Assembly (NCBI GenBank): GCA_947685225.1
Contig: CANTUV010000026.1
Location: 53,653,501-53,717,500, forward strand
Length of the DNA: 64,000 nt
Direction of reading: 5' to 3'
Origin: Garcia nutans
Lineage: Eukaryota; Streptophyta; Magnoliopsida; Malpighiales; Euphorbiaceae
Position numbers and translations under genes: made by a program. This document shows positions 13,276 to 24,809 of the stretch, piece after piece. Every line of letters starts with the position of its first letter. Position 1 is the stretch's first letter. The notes under the pieces were generated by a model that saw only the letters and a list, made by a program, of their open reading frames with translations, was not told where the DNA came from and made no database searches.

Positions 13276-15600
13276 CCATAGCTAAATATCAATATCAAAA
13301 TATTCATAATAAAAAAAGGTATATTGATTTATTATTATTTTTAAATTAAATTATATTAATTTTTATAATATAGAATAATTTTAATATTATATTATATTTT
13401 CATTGAAAATCTTATACTAAACTACATGGAGTATTTTTAATATAATTAATTTATTATTATAAATAAATTTGAGAAGAACATGAATTATAGAAGATACAAT
13501 GAACATCTTAATTATATAGTAATTTATATGATAATTAATATAAATTATAAATTATTTAATGATGATAATTTTTTCATAAATTATGTATTAAAATATATTT
13601 AAAATTAATTAATTTAAATTATTAAAATATATAAATTTAAAGTTATTTAATTTTATTATCTTATATTTTATTATATAATGTCCCTTTTATTTTTTATAAA
13701 TTAATTAAATAATTTGTGAATTTTATACCCATGAACTAAGCGGTAAGCAGTCATTCAATTCAAGATTTTAAATTTCTGCCTTAAACTTGTTTAAATACCA
13801 AAATATCCCTAATTTGCACTTAAATTTTCATTCTCTACCACTTCTGAAAAAAAAATTGAAATTGTTTGTTTCATATTCTTGGCAAGACTCGTATATTTGG
13901 AAAACCTCCACCTGTTTTGGCTGAAAACCACGTGAAAACTGAATTGATCAAAAGGATAAATTGAGAAATAAAAATAAAAACAAGACTTAAATAATACAAA
14001 CATCAAAACCTTCAGAGTACAGATGGAAGAAGTATAGTCGAAAAAATCAACCACTAAAACGTTGTTAAATTGGAAACAATTTATTTAACGGTGAGAGAGT
14101 CCATGAGAAAAATGAGGTGCCAGATAATTGTGAACTTATATAAAGATAAATTTAACGGCCACCTCAGAGATAACTTCATCATATTTCGCTCGCCAGGGGG
14201 AGGGGAGAGAGAGAGATAGAGGAAGATAGATGGATGGCGGAGATAGGTGAAGCGTGATTGCATGGGCCGCTGATGCTCAGATAATGCTTAGATTTTCGGT
14301 TGTTTTGCAGTTTATTGCGATTTCAAAAGGCTAGGCCTTTCTTTCTAAGGATTGTTGAGGCATGCAGGCAATTGAAAGGGGCTTATTCTATGGTGCTTGT
14401 GACTTGAGGATAAGTTGGTTTTGTGAGCCTGTGAGTGACCCTTTCAGGCCTTGGGTAATGGTGAGGAGGAGAAATGGTGCGGTTGATTAAATTTGCCTCT
14501 GACTCTGAGACTTGTGCTCTTGATTTGACTAAGTCTCTTGTTGACTGTGATGTTCGTAACAGTGGCTCTAGATGGCTGCACTTAATTAGCTATGCAGTCG
14601 AAGTAGGTGTGCATTTCAACAAGAGAGGCCAGATCAACCATCTAGAATATATTTATTGAAACACAAATCAACCATCGATCGACCATGAAACCTTACTTTT
14701 CCAGTACACTGCCAGGTGCGCCCTCAACCACATTCCCTTTTAAAACACTACAATATAAGACCAAACATAATCATTGGGGCATTGAATTCAGGTTTTGATG
14801 ACTGCATTGTCGCATTATATTATGTATATGCAGAGGTGGCGAACCCATTTTCACAGTCCTTATTTTTCTGCCTATAGCTAGAGGCTTTGGATATGGACTC
14901 CACTGAGGCTTTGATGGATGATGCCCCGAGTCTCCGCATAAACATGACTGATGAGATGAAGAATGGAATGTTGAAGGGGGAAGATAGGACTGACGTCTGA
15001 TGGCATTTCGTTATAATTCAGTGAACTTTTTTTTTTCAGCTCTTGGAAAAGTCCAAATTTCACTTAATGAATTGTTTAGGGACAAAATTGTAAATTCAGA
15101 ATTAAAGTTTGTGAGGACTTTTTATAAGAGGGTTAATTTAAGAATTTTTTACTCTAACTGTGAAAATGGCTATTTAGTGAATACCAGAGATTTTAATTAA
15201 TTTAAATTTAAATGATGAGATATAAATAATTGCTTGAATTTTTTGAGAGTAAATGACAATTTTTATTTAAATAATAATAATAATAAAATAAACAGTAAAA
15301 GACAGGAGGAGGAGGAGATGGCTTGAAAGAAGAAGGAAGAGGCAGTAGAAGGCAAGAATGAAGTTGAATTAGCGGCTCTCCTCTTCTACCGGAGTATGAT
15401 ATCTCATATGCAAACGATACTAATAGAGGCAGAATAGCAATTGGAAAAAAAGTGTGTGATTAGAAAAGAAAATTTACAGCGTAAGAATAATTAATAATAA
15501 TAATAATAATTACATAATTAATTACGAATAAAAATTACGAAATTGAACGTCAATCATATCATTGCCAGACGCAATTAGTAGATACCAAAGAGAAAGAAGA
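13276..15600. other. Gene-poor segment upstream of the ETO1-like pseudogene
   Basis: AT-rich up to about 13,740, then more mixed composition. A patch at about 14,300-14,660 is less AT-rich and carries two short open frames: one of 42 codons from the ATG near 14,361, and one at 14,474-14,659 beginning MVRLIKFASDSETC. I do not recognise either product. The patch could be part of an old transcribed leader or a gene fragment. No domain, splice structure or neighbour supports a function. Confidence 0.4.
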
Positions 15601-15623
15601 GATAGTCAAGAGAGAGAGAGAGA

Positions 15624-15643
15624 GTGGCCGTTTCAACGGCCAC
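15624..15643. repeat. Short GC-rich palindrome
   Basis: GTGGCCGTT is followed by TC and then AACGGCCAC, a perfect 9-bp inverted repeat with a 2-bp spacer directly after a GA microsatellite. It lies about 360 bp upstream of the ETO1-like reading frame. It could be a hairpin in the leader or a symmetric protein-binding site. Confidence 0.6.
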
Positions 15644-16746
15644 CTCCATCTCATCGTCATCGACAATTTGTTGCCAATACACAGAAATATTTTACATTCT
15701 GTTAAAAAATTTTCTTTCTTGGGAAAAATTAAAAAAAAAATCCTTGAAAAATTCTATTGGCTTTGACCTCCATCTACCATCCTCTCACTTGCCTTTCTCT
15801 CTTCTGAAAAGAAATCTTTTTTTGCTTCCTCATCTCTCTCTGTCTCTTTCATTGTATAAGGTGGTAGCTGTTTTTGGAGGCTTCAAAGGTAACTTTAATT
15901 GCATTTCTTTAATTTTTGAAACTATTCAAATATTTTTAATTTTCAAATATACAGATCGTTGAACTAACCTCCAATTTTCAATTTTTTCGGCAAGTTTTTA
16001 AATTATGCAGAATAATATATTCACTGCAATGCGTAAGTTGAAATTCATGGAAGGTGTAAAGGCGCCCAGGTTTATGCTCTGAATCCCGGCGATGGTGCCG
16101 GCTTGGGTAGTGTCGGGGAAAAGTTTATACAACACCTCCAGGACCTTAGAGTAAATTCGATGAGAGTCAAAGCGAATCGCCAAGCATTGCCTAATCAAAG
16201 CGCAAATAATCTCTTAGTTGAAAATCTACTACCGGCTGGTCTCCCTGATACCGATCTCCTCGAACCGCAGATTGATTCTTGCCTCAGGTATGTTGATTTC
16301 GTCGAAACCCTAGAGGATGTATATCGTAGAATTGAGAATAGTCCCCAATTCGAGAAATCCGCAGTGTACTTACTGCAATGCGCGATATTTCGGGGCTTAT
16401 TGGATCCGAAAATGTTTCGGCGGAGCATCCGTGCTGCCAGACAGCACGCCGTCGATGTACACGCAAAAATCGTGCTCGCCTCGTGGTTAAGGTTCGAGAG
16501 GAGACAAGATGAGCTTACCGGCACTTCAGCCATGGATTGTTGCTTCGCTTTCAAGGAGAGAGAAAAAAAATTTCTCCCACAATGGGATATCGACAGAAGG
16601 AATGAGAGCGGTGGAGATTTTTAGCAGGACGAAAAGATTAGGCTCTTTTGATCTGCATATTGTATTAGAGCTTCTTTCTTTGGGAAACAGATTTTGTTGT
16701 GAGGAAATGAAGTCAACTTGTGATGCTCATTTGGCATTCCGGTTTC

Positions 16747-16953
16747 CAGTGGCGGAGCCAGGACCTGGCTGAAGGGGGGCTGAGGGGGCTGAGGGAAAAA
16801 CTGAGGTGCATGGCAGGGTCCTGGCTGAAGGGGGGGACTGAGGGGGGCTGGGATTGAGGGACTGAGGGACAAGGCTCGATCCCCGGTTAACATCTCCGGC
16901 GGCCGGCAGGGGGGTCGTCAGCCCCCACACGACCCCACCTGCCTCCGCCCCTG
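16747..16953. mobile_element. Small GC-rich hAT-like MITE inserted in a coding exon
   Basis: The element starts CAGTGGCGGAGCCAG and ends CTGCCTCCGCCCCTG. The reverse complement of the end, CAGGGGCGGAGGCAG, matches the start at 12 of 15 positions. It is flanked by CCGGTTTC (16,739-16,746) and CCTGTTTC (16,954-16,961), an 8-bp duplication with one mismatch. Terminal CAG(T/G)GGCGGAG and an 8-bp duplication are hallmarks of plant hAT non-autonomous elements. The interior is a G-rich series of CTGAGGGGG-type units with no coding potential, in striking contrast to the AT-rich surroundings. It interrupts the ETO1-like exon between segments encoding CDAHLAF and SDMEDAVVLFEYG. Confidence 0.82.
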
Positions 16954-19900
16954 CCTGTTTCTGACATGGAGGACGCAGTTGTGCTATTCGAGTATGGACT
17001 AGAGGAGACTGCATCTGTTTTAGTAGCTGCTTGTTTACAGGTGTTCTTAAGGGAGCTGCCAAGTTCATTACACAATTCTAATGTGATAAAATTGTTTTGT
17101 AGTTCAGAGGGTATGGAGAGATTGGCTTCGGTTGGGCATGCTTCTTTTTTGTTGTATTTTTTCTTGAGCCAGGTTGCTATGGAAGAAGACATGAAATCCA
17201 ATTCAACCGTGATGCTTTTAGAGAGGTTGGGAGATTGTGCAAATGAAAGTTGGCAGAAACAACTTGCTTATCACCAATTAGGTGCTGTGATACTTGAAAG
17301 GAAGGAATATAAAGATGCCCAGAATTGGTTTGAAGCGGCGGTTGAGGTTGGTCATGTTTACTCATCAGTTGGTGTTGCAAGGGTGAGGTACAAACGTGGC
17401 CACAATTAATCAGCATACAAGATGATGAATTCACTGGCTTCTGATTATAAACAAGTTGGATGGTTGTATCAGGAAAGGTCTTTGTATTGCGTTGGGAAGG
17501 AGAAGACGATGGATTTGAACAAAGCAACTGAATTGGATCCAACGCTTTCTTTTCCATACAAGTACAGGGCTGTTTTGTTGGTGCAGGAGAACAGACTTGG
17601 TGCAGCAATCTCAGGGCTCAACAAAATAATCAGTTTCAAGGTTTCTCCTGATTGCCTTGAATTACGAGCTTGGATTTCAATTGCTTTGGAGGATTACGAT
17701 GGAGCTCTGAGAGATGTCCGAGCACTCTTGACTTTGGACCCTAATTACATGATATTTCATGGAAAGATGCATGGTGATCGCTTGGAAGACCTATTGCGTC
17801 CTCTTGTCCAGCAGTGGAGTCAGGCTGATTGCTGGATGCAACTCTATGATAGGTGGTCATCTGTTGATGATATAGGCTCCTTAGCTGTTGTACATCATAT
17901 GTTAGCAAATGACCCAGGAAAGAGCCTTTTACGGTTTCGGCAGTCTCTCCTCCTTTTAAGGTAAGTGTGCATTCATATGTCGTATAAATGCTTTACTTAG
18001 CAGCATTTATTATTGTGTTTCTACTGCTTAGATATAATATTTTGTGAGATCTGTAAGAACTTGTGGTAAAGAACTAAAGATCTTGTACTGTTGGCATTCG
18101 TATGATGTGACTTCATCTTTATGCAGCAAGATGGTTGAACTTGACATCATCTGATATCTAAAGCTTCTGTCATGTTTGCTATTTCAGAATATATATCTTC
18201 CAGCATTGCATTTATAACAGAATGGTGAAATTATTAATTGAAACATTATATTACAAACAGTGCATCTAGCATAAAGATGGTGTAGTGCGCATGGCTGTTA
18301 AGTACACATGTGATGCATAGAAGTCTCATTATTAAAGCTGATAGTTATGAAAAAACATAAATTCTGACCCATCCCATCTCCCTCTCCTGTCCTCTTTTCC
18401 TATTATTTTCTAATATTTAGTGTGACCTTTATGGATTGTTAGGGATTTTCTTTGTTTCTTAACATGTTGTGCTTTCCTGGACCAATTTCTCATTAGCATC
18501 CATTTCCAAGTATTATCCAGCAATAATAACAGGGAAAGGTGCGCGAGTGTGTATAATGTACCTTGCATTTGATTATATGGAATAGGGCTCCAGGATGCCA
18601 TAAGGATTTTATATTTATTATCTCATTTTTTTGGGTTGATCCTTGTTTACTTATTTGTCTATTTCTGTTTTCTTTTGGTTCCAACAGCATCCTGTTGTTT
18701 CTTTTTGTAGGTTAAATTGTCAAAAGGCTGCAATGCGTAGTCTGCGGTTGGCAAGAAATTATTCTACTTCTAAGCATGAAAGGCTAGTTTATAAAGGATG
18801 GATTTTGTATGACACTGGCCACCGTGAAGAAGCCCTTGCGAAGGCTGAGGAGTCCATTTCAATTCAGAGATCATTTGAAGCTTTTTTTCTTAAGGCATAT
18901 GCCTTGGCAGATTCAAGTCTTGATCCTGAGTCGTCACAGTATGTTATTGAACTTCTAGAGGAAGCTCTTAGATGCCCTTCAGATGGCCTCAGGAAAGGAT
19001 AAGTGAGTGCCAACTTTGAAGCAATTCTGTTATTATGAATGTATTGGATATTGTTAAAATTGGGATTATTTTGCTTGTGTAGGCGCTGAATAATCTAGGG
19101 AGTGTCTATGTTGATTGTGATAAGCTGGATCTTGCTGCTGACTGTTACATGAATGCTCTCAATATCAAGCATACAAGAGCACATCAGGGACTGGCACGTG
19201 TATATCATCTCAAAAATCAGCGCAAAGCTACATATGATGAGATGACAAAACTGATAGAAAAAGCCAGGAATAATGCATCTGCATACGAGAAGCGTTCTGA
19301 CTACTGTGATCGTGACATGGCAAAGAGTGATCTTAGTATGGCTACGCAACTAGATCCTTTGCGGACATACCCATACAGATACAGGGCAGCTGGTAAGTCA
19401 TATTGTTTCTATCAGATTTCTTTAAGATAATTCTGTGGTGCTCTATCTTTGGCAATATGAGCTCTGTGCTGTATCAGTTATGCTTTGTTGTTTAAGCTAT
19501 GAATTGCTCTAATGCTTGACTAAGAATCCATAAATTATGTTCTAATCATTAGTTGGGATGACTGAATCAACTAATTCACTTGTTGAAGATTTCCTCTTCC
19601 TGTCAAGTTAGAGTTAGGTTTTTAGTCAAGGATTCTTCCCGTCATCTGGAAATGCAAAACGTTATTTGTCATGGAGGAAATGCATTTTTAATTAGAGAGG
19701 GGAACAAATACAGGTATAAGAAGTGTGGGACATAAGCACCTGTGTGTTGATATGCTCACCTCTCATTTCTTATCTTCACTCTTCCTATGAGCTGGGTTAC
19801 ATTTGTGCATTCTGGATTTTTATTCAAATTTTTGCAATCTATATATTCCAGAATGAGGTGTACAATTGTTGTAGCCATGAGCTACATAGAAGATATGAAA

Positions 19901-20555
19901 TGCAGTGATGCCTCTAGTTGGTAAATTACCATTGCTGTTCACCTTTTGAGCAATAATCATACGACAATGGAATTATGTACTTTTGTGCAATTTCCCTCGT
20001 CTGTTTGTCTTCAGGGTTGTGACAATTTATGCTAACAACTATGATCATCTATATTGTCGATGAAAATGTCAAACTTTGCTACTTTTCCTTTGTTTTCTTT
20101 GAGGAAAAATCATGTGGAATTTGACTATTTGGCTTCTCTTTAGAAGAGAAGTATTAGTTACATCATGCCTCAGCATGTTGCTTATAATGAAAAGGCAATC
20201 TTTAGAAACAGCTTAATATTTAATAAACTATTGACAAGAGCTTTGCGGTACTTATTTTGGTTTCACCATTGGAATCACTAAATGATGATGTTCCTTGAGG
20301 TTGCTTTGGATGTATTTGATTCTAAGTTCTTTCATGGTTTATTTGGATATAAATATCTAATAGAATTGAAGATTCAGTTTCACATCTGAGTCAGTTGACA
20401 GGTTTAGATTTGCAATGCCTGCTATGCAACTGTTATCTGAGTAGTAATTAGAGGTTTACTCGATTGTCTTTGTTTTCTTTTTGCTAACACTCTTCAGGCC
20501 TTTCTACTTGGAATTTGCATTTCATCTTTGATACATTACTGAATTATTCATAGAC

Positions 20556-20999
20556 TGACCTTTCTGTTGTGCATTACTAGATCTTTATTTATTGATATTT
20601 TTTTTTCTCTCCAATATATCTGTGTTACCATAAAATGAACTAAAATGTGAGTATTTCTAGTAGGATAATTTGGGACATCCTTGCTCCAGAACTGGCTTAT
20701 TCTATGACCATTTCTGTTGTGCTTTACTTGATCTTTAGTTATTGTTAATTTTTCTTTCTCCAATATATCTGTGTTACCATAAAATGAACTAAAATGTGAA
20801 TATTTCTAGTAGGATAATTTGGGACATCCTTGCTCCAGAACTGGCTTATTCTATGACCTTTCTGTCATGCATTACTTGATCTTTAGTTATGGTTAATTTT
20901 TTTCTCCAATATGACTGTGTTAGCATAAGATTAACTAAAATTTGAGTATTTCTAGTAGGATAATTTGGGACATCCTTGCTCCAGAACTGGCTTATTCTA
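20556..20999 (+). repeat. Three tandem copies of a unit of about 149 bp in an intron
   Basis: Units begin at 20,556, 20,705 and 20,854, each starting TGACC(A)TTTCTGT and ending in a nearly invariant block (TAGTAGGATAATTTGGGACA through CCAGAACTGGCTTATTCTA). The 3' halves are almost identical, while the 5' halves show small indels and substitutions. A fourth TGACC at 21,000 marks the start of an aborted unit. The array lies in the third intron of the ETO1-like pseudogene. Confidence 0.9.
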
Positions 21000-22195
21000 T
21001 GACCATAAACTCCTGATCTTTTTTTTTTGGGCTTATCTGTCAGAAACAGTTGCTTGGTTCTTGGTTAAAATTGCTTTAGAATGACTATGATTTTAAAAGA
21101 ATTAAAAATATCCTATAATTATGTCATTTCTGCCTTCATTGAAGGTAATTAGACTTTGACAGTTATGTTATGGTCTTTATATGAGCCTTATGTCAGGTTG
21201 GGCTTTGAAGCTCCTCATACTTCTTGGATATGATCTAACAAAATACTTGATTGGAGTGATCATTAGATCATATTTCTTCTGCGTAAATGTTAGAATCAGT
21301 GATACAAATTTATGTGTGGAAGGAAGCAGTCTCTTCTAGGTCAATCTTAGACGAGTCAGGCATGATGTTATTATGGCTGGAAGAGGATTTCTTGGCTGCT
21401 TAACAGTTGCAAATTTAGTCTCATTATTTGAGCCCTGATGTTGGGATTAAGGCTTTGTTGTTGTTGTTGTTGTTGTATTTGAGCCCTGATGTCAGGTTGG
21501 GCATCTAAGGATCTCCAGTGCCTTTAAGTTCAGTGCAAATGAATTTTTAGTGCCTATGGTCTGGTAGAGATTGGTTTACTAGAATGGCTACATGATTTCA
21601 ATTTGTGACTAAGATTAGATTTCATTTAGACTATAGATTAAAAAATGTATTGGTCTGGGATGAAGCTTTTTAATGTGTTTAGGCAGGGCCAGCGTCTTAT
21701 TGTTTTTTTTTTTTTCAGTCAGAGTTTGAAATGCATTTGAATACTACGTGCAAAATGATGCGAATAGAAAATTTGGATACTTGATTTTTTCCTTGAGTTA
21801 GTTAAAGATGGAAATGGGTTGTATTGTTTTTTTCCACTTTTTGAAGTTCAGTGGGAAATGAATATGCATATGCTAATGATTGTAAATTAAATTCATCTTA
21901 TGGTTGAACTTTCACCTAAGGGATACATGTATGTGAACTAACTAATACTGCAACTGTGTTTGTTACAGTTTTGATGGATGACCACAAAGAAAGTGAGGCC
22001 ATATCAGAGCTTTATAGGGCCATTATTTTCAAGCCAGACTTACAGCTGCTACATCTTCTTGCTGCATTTTATGAATCAATGGGTGATAATATCTCCACCC
22101 TTCGAGATTGTGAAGCTGCCCTCTGCTTAGATCCCAACCATGGTGATACCATTGATCTCTATAAAAAAGCACGGCAACAGGCTAATGAAGAATGA

Positions 22196-23199
22196 AAGTG
22201 AGGATCGGAAATCCATTATGGACGTCATATCTCCAGTATGTGGGCAATACCATAGTTGCCGACTATTCCATTTTGCTTTTGGTACAAGAAGGGCCAGTTC
22301 TTGTTGCGGCAAAATATCTTTTTAGATTCTCTCTAGGAATATTGAAATGCCGATCTGCCAGAGCTGCTTTATAGGAAAGAAAAGAAACTTGGATTTAAGT
22401 GAGAGGAGGGAAAAGGAAAAGTAGAGAGTGAGATAGCATGTAAATATATATATATATATACATAAATATTCTAACTTATATTTCGAGATCAATGTGTAAT
22501 CTATTTGCGGCAGACTGGTTCTGCGATTGTTCTCCAACGTTCCACTTCAGGAAAAGATTGTAACGGAAGTACCACAGTCGAAACAAACATGCACATGAAA
22601 TGGCAGCTTGTGATGAAGTCTGTCCCTTTTAGAGGTCTACAGATGATTTTTTTTTCCCTTGGCGGAGCTGTTTACGATGTGTTGCAACTTCCCTTACACT
22701 CCTCGTTGACTTGATGTATGATCTTCACAATTTTCCTCCTTAGTAATTACTCTTGAAAGACACCTAATGCACACAGCTGTTTATTTCTTATTCTATATAC
22801 TATATTTTTTTTGTAGTTATTTTTAATTTTTCCTAGCAGGAATTATGTTCCTGAATTGATACTTTATTTCTTCATTTAGCGGAAGAAAAGTAGGTTGAAA
22901 GAGGCTGCGTTACAGTCAGCCTTATAATTATTAGAAATAACTCCTTTTTGAAGTAGAAGTAGAACTTGTCTCTTTCAGTCTCTGATTTAGGAGTCTTTTC
23001 TGCCCACCTGTGAGTGTGAGCATTAATAATGTAGAAGAAAGGCTGTGATTGTTTGCACGAGATACATATAGTTTCAACTGCTTTCTGATAATATCATCTA
23101 ACCACCTTTTATCACATTTCTTCATTCCTGTACAGGTCTCCATCCCTTTTTTTTTTTTTCTCTCCATTGACAGTCTATTGTAGGAATGAAACTGCTTAT
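22196..23199 (+). other. Spacer between the ETO1-like pseudogene and the DUF688 gene
   Basis: Contains the probable 3' UTR of the ETO1-like locus (to about 22,500, with a TA run at 22,444-22,461) and the 5' region of the DUF688 gene. A T-rich tract followed by TTGACAG at 23,168-23,174 could be a splice acceptor for an upstream non-coding exon of the next gene. I see no coding exon here. Confidence 0.45.
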
Positions 23200-24024
23200 A
23201 TGGATGAAGCAAGGGAAGAAGCGATGAATCCAAATTGCCCCAGAAAGCTTGACTTCAATTTGCCACTCTTATCAGCTAGACGGCTCGGTGGTTGCCCTGG
23301 AACGAACTCACGAATCACATCGCAGCATACAAGTAATGGAATTCCATTTTGCAGGGAACATGCTCCTGGCAAGCCGAAGAACACTGAGAGAAATGACAAC
23401 AATGATGTAGACACTCCTCGTCCAAGGCTCCCACCGTGCAGATGGCAGCAGCAGAAAAAGGCAGGAACAAATGTTATTAATATTCATGATCATGACGATG
23501 GTTGTGATGCTGATGTTGATGATAATGATGATGAGGAAGACGATGACGATGTATTTTCAGATGCTGTAGACGTACTGTCATTAACAGAAGCAATAGACAT
23601 TGTCCAAAAAGCTGAGGATGATCAGAGTCACAGATTGGATAGGCTAAATTTAGAGAGTGTGGAGTCAAGAGAGAGTGATTCTCCTAATTTCATGATGGAA
23701 AGATTCCTTCCTGATGCTACTGCATTAGCTGCATCATCTGTATTATATGCATCATCCAAGAATTTGAACAAGAAGCTTCCTTATTTTTGCAGCAATTATG
23801 CAGAAGAGTACACTGCACCGACAATTGGGGGCTCATATTCTTCAGAGTCTTCTCATAAAGGCTGTGGTCTAGAAACTTTGTTCCCCTGGCGCATGAAGCA
23901 CAGGTTATGTGGTGTAAAGAACCCTGTGAGGCAAGTCTCACCAAATGTGCAACCACTTTCTACTGCAAAAGCAAAACATTGTTCAACTAAGAGACGTTTT
24001 AGTCATGTAAAGAAATACATTTAA
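23200..24024 (+). CDS. DUF688 family protein, 274 aa
   Basis: A plant-specific protein of unknown function. The start chosen is the ATG at 23,200, giving MDEAREEAMNPNCPRKLDFN; an upstream in-frame TTG at 23,167 is not a likely eukaryotic start. Near the N-terminus is KLDFNLPLLSARRLGG, the usual opening motif of DUF688 proteins. Residues around 95-125 are a strongly acidic Asp-rich stretch that begins with a HDHDDG run. It is followed by LTEAIDIVQKAE. The second half has FMMERFLPDATALAASSVLY and then SYSSESSHKGCGLETLFPW, the most conserved family block. The C-terminus is basic (STKRRFSHVKKYI). There is no signal peptide or membrane segment. It is intronless across the coding part and intact. 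Family assignment is from motif recognition; the cellular role is unknown. Confidence 0.82.
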   Translation: MDEAREEAMNPNCPRKLDFNLPLLSARRLGGCPGTNSRITSQHTSNGIPFCREHAPGKPKNTERNDNNDVDTPRPRLPPCRWQQQKKAGTNVINIHDHDDGCDADVDDNDDEEDDDDVFSDAVDVLSLTEAIDIVQKAEDDQSHRLDRLNLESVESRESDSPNFMMERFLPDATALAASSVLYASSKNLNKKLPYFCSNYAEEYTAPTIGGSYSSESSHKGCGLETLFPWRMKHRLCGVKNPVRQVSPNVQPLSTAKAKHCSTKRRFSHVKKYI

Positions 24025-24640
24025 TTTACAGTTACAAATTTTCTCATAAAAACTTTACTAATATTTTGTGTTCATTTATTTATTTTTGAACTACATCTCT
24101 TTTGAGTTTATTAGTACTTTAATAATTTGGTTCCCCTAAAATTGAGAATGAAACGCAATTCTAAAGAATACCATTCCATTTTCTTTACTTTATTTCAAAA
24201 TATATATATATCTATATATATAATTTTTCTCATTTTATTAATTTTTAAAATAAAAACTCAAAAATTTCCTAAATTTCTTTGATTTACATGAAAATTTAAA
24301 AAAAATATGTTGAATATTAGGAGAGTTATGGAGAAAGTAGGGACGGATGCTTAGAATTTCAATGATGGGCTAGAAATTCATAAAACCAAAAAGCCCAATC
24401 CACTTTTAAAAGCACCCAATAGAAAAGTTTTTAAATATAACATTTTTTATCGTTAGAAGTTCAAACGTGTGAGGCATTGCTCACACGTGGGATATTTCAA
24501 AATTTTAGGGTTTTTGGGGGTCGGTGATATCGGTCAATTTCGGGCAGCTAGAAAACCCTGCCCGTTTGTTTTTCTGAGAAAATCCCTACATCCCGCTTCT
24601 TCTAAGCATTCGAAATAGGTTAAATAATAATAATACTCTC
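24025..24640. other. Spacer and probable importin beta-1 promoter
   Basis: A short AT-rich spacer follows the DUF688 stop, with a TA run near 24,199-24,224. Less AT-rich sequence appears from about 24,460, including CACACGTGGGA near 24,482, a G-box-like ACGTG core. This is the likely promoter of the importin gene that follows; the assignment is from position only. Confidence 0.4.
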
Positions 24641-24809
24641 AAAAACTTCCTCAGATTCAAAGGCTGAACTCACCCATCGCCAATCCCTCTATTTTGTCTC
24701 TTCCCCTTTCGCTTGCCAATAGCGGCAGACAGTGTGAGAAACAAGCCCTAACTTCATCTTCAGTGGGGTTTGGTCTTCTTCTGTGCTCTTTCAGTTTTCC
24801 CATTTTTAG

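Larger units (their letters stand above)
16006..22195 (+). pseudogene. ETO1-like protein (BTB/TPR, ethylene overproducer family), disrupted copy
   Basis: ETO1/EOL proteins are CUL3 adaptors that bind type-2 ACC synthases and mark them for degradation, which limits ethylene synthesis. Four exons with GT-AG borders are visible: 16,006-17,960, 18,711-19,002, 19,083-19,392 and 21,969-22,195. The protein begins MQNNIFTAMRKLKF. It contains family segments such as VGEKFIQHLQD, NGISTEGMRAVEIFSRTKRL (end of BTB) and C-terminal TPR segments including QQWSQADCWMQLYDRWSS and AYEKRSDYCDRDM. Defects visible directly are: loss of one base near 16,071; a jump near 16,545-16,565 that removes most of the BTB domain (roughly 100 codons by family comparison) and shifts the frame; a 207-bp insertion at 16,747; an in-frame TAA at 17,407-17,409, where the family appears to have an aromatic codon; and TAA as the last codon of exon 2 (19,000-19,002). 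The conserved splice sites and TPR sequence suggest fairly recent decay. Assembly error cannot explain the insertion with its duplication. Confidence 0.88.

Noticed and set aside
15624..15962. Open frame of 112 codons upstream of the ETO1-like pseudogene
   Set aside because: Low-complexity Ser/Leu-rich translation with no family match; more likely leader or promoter sequence.
16195..17608. Several minus-strand open frames of 60-143 codons
   Set aside because: They are shadows of the ETO1-like exon and of the GC-rich MITE on the other strand.
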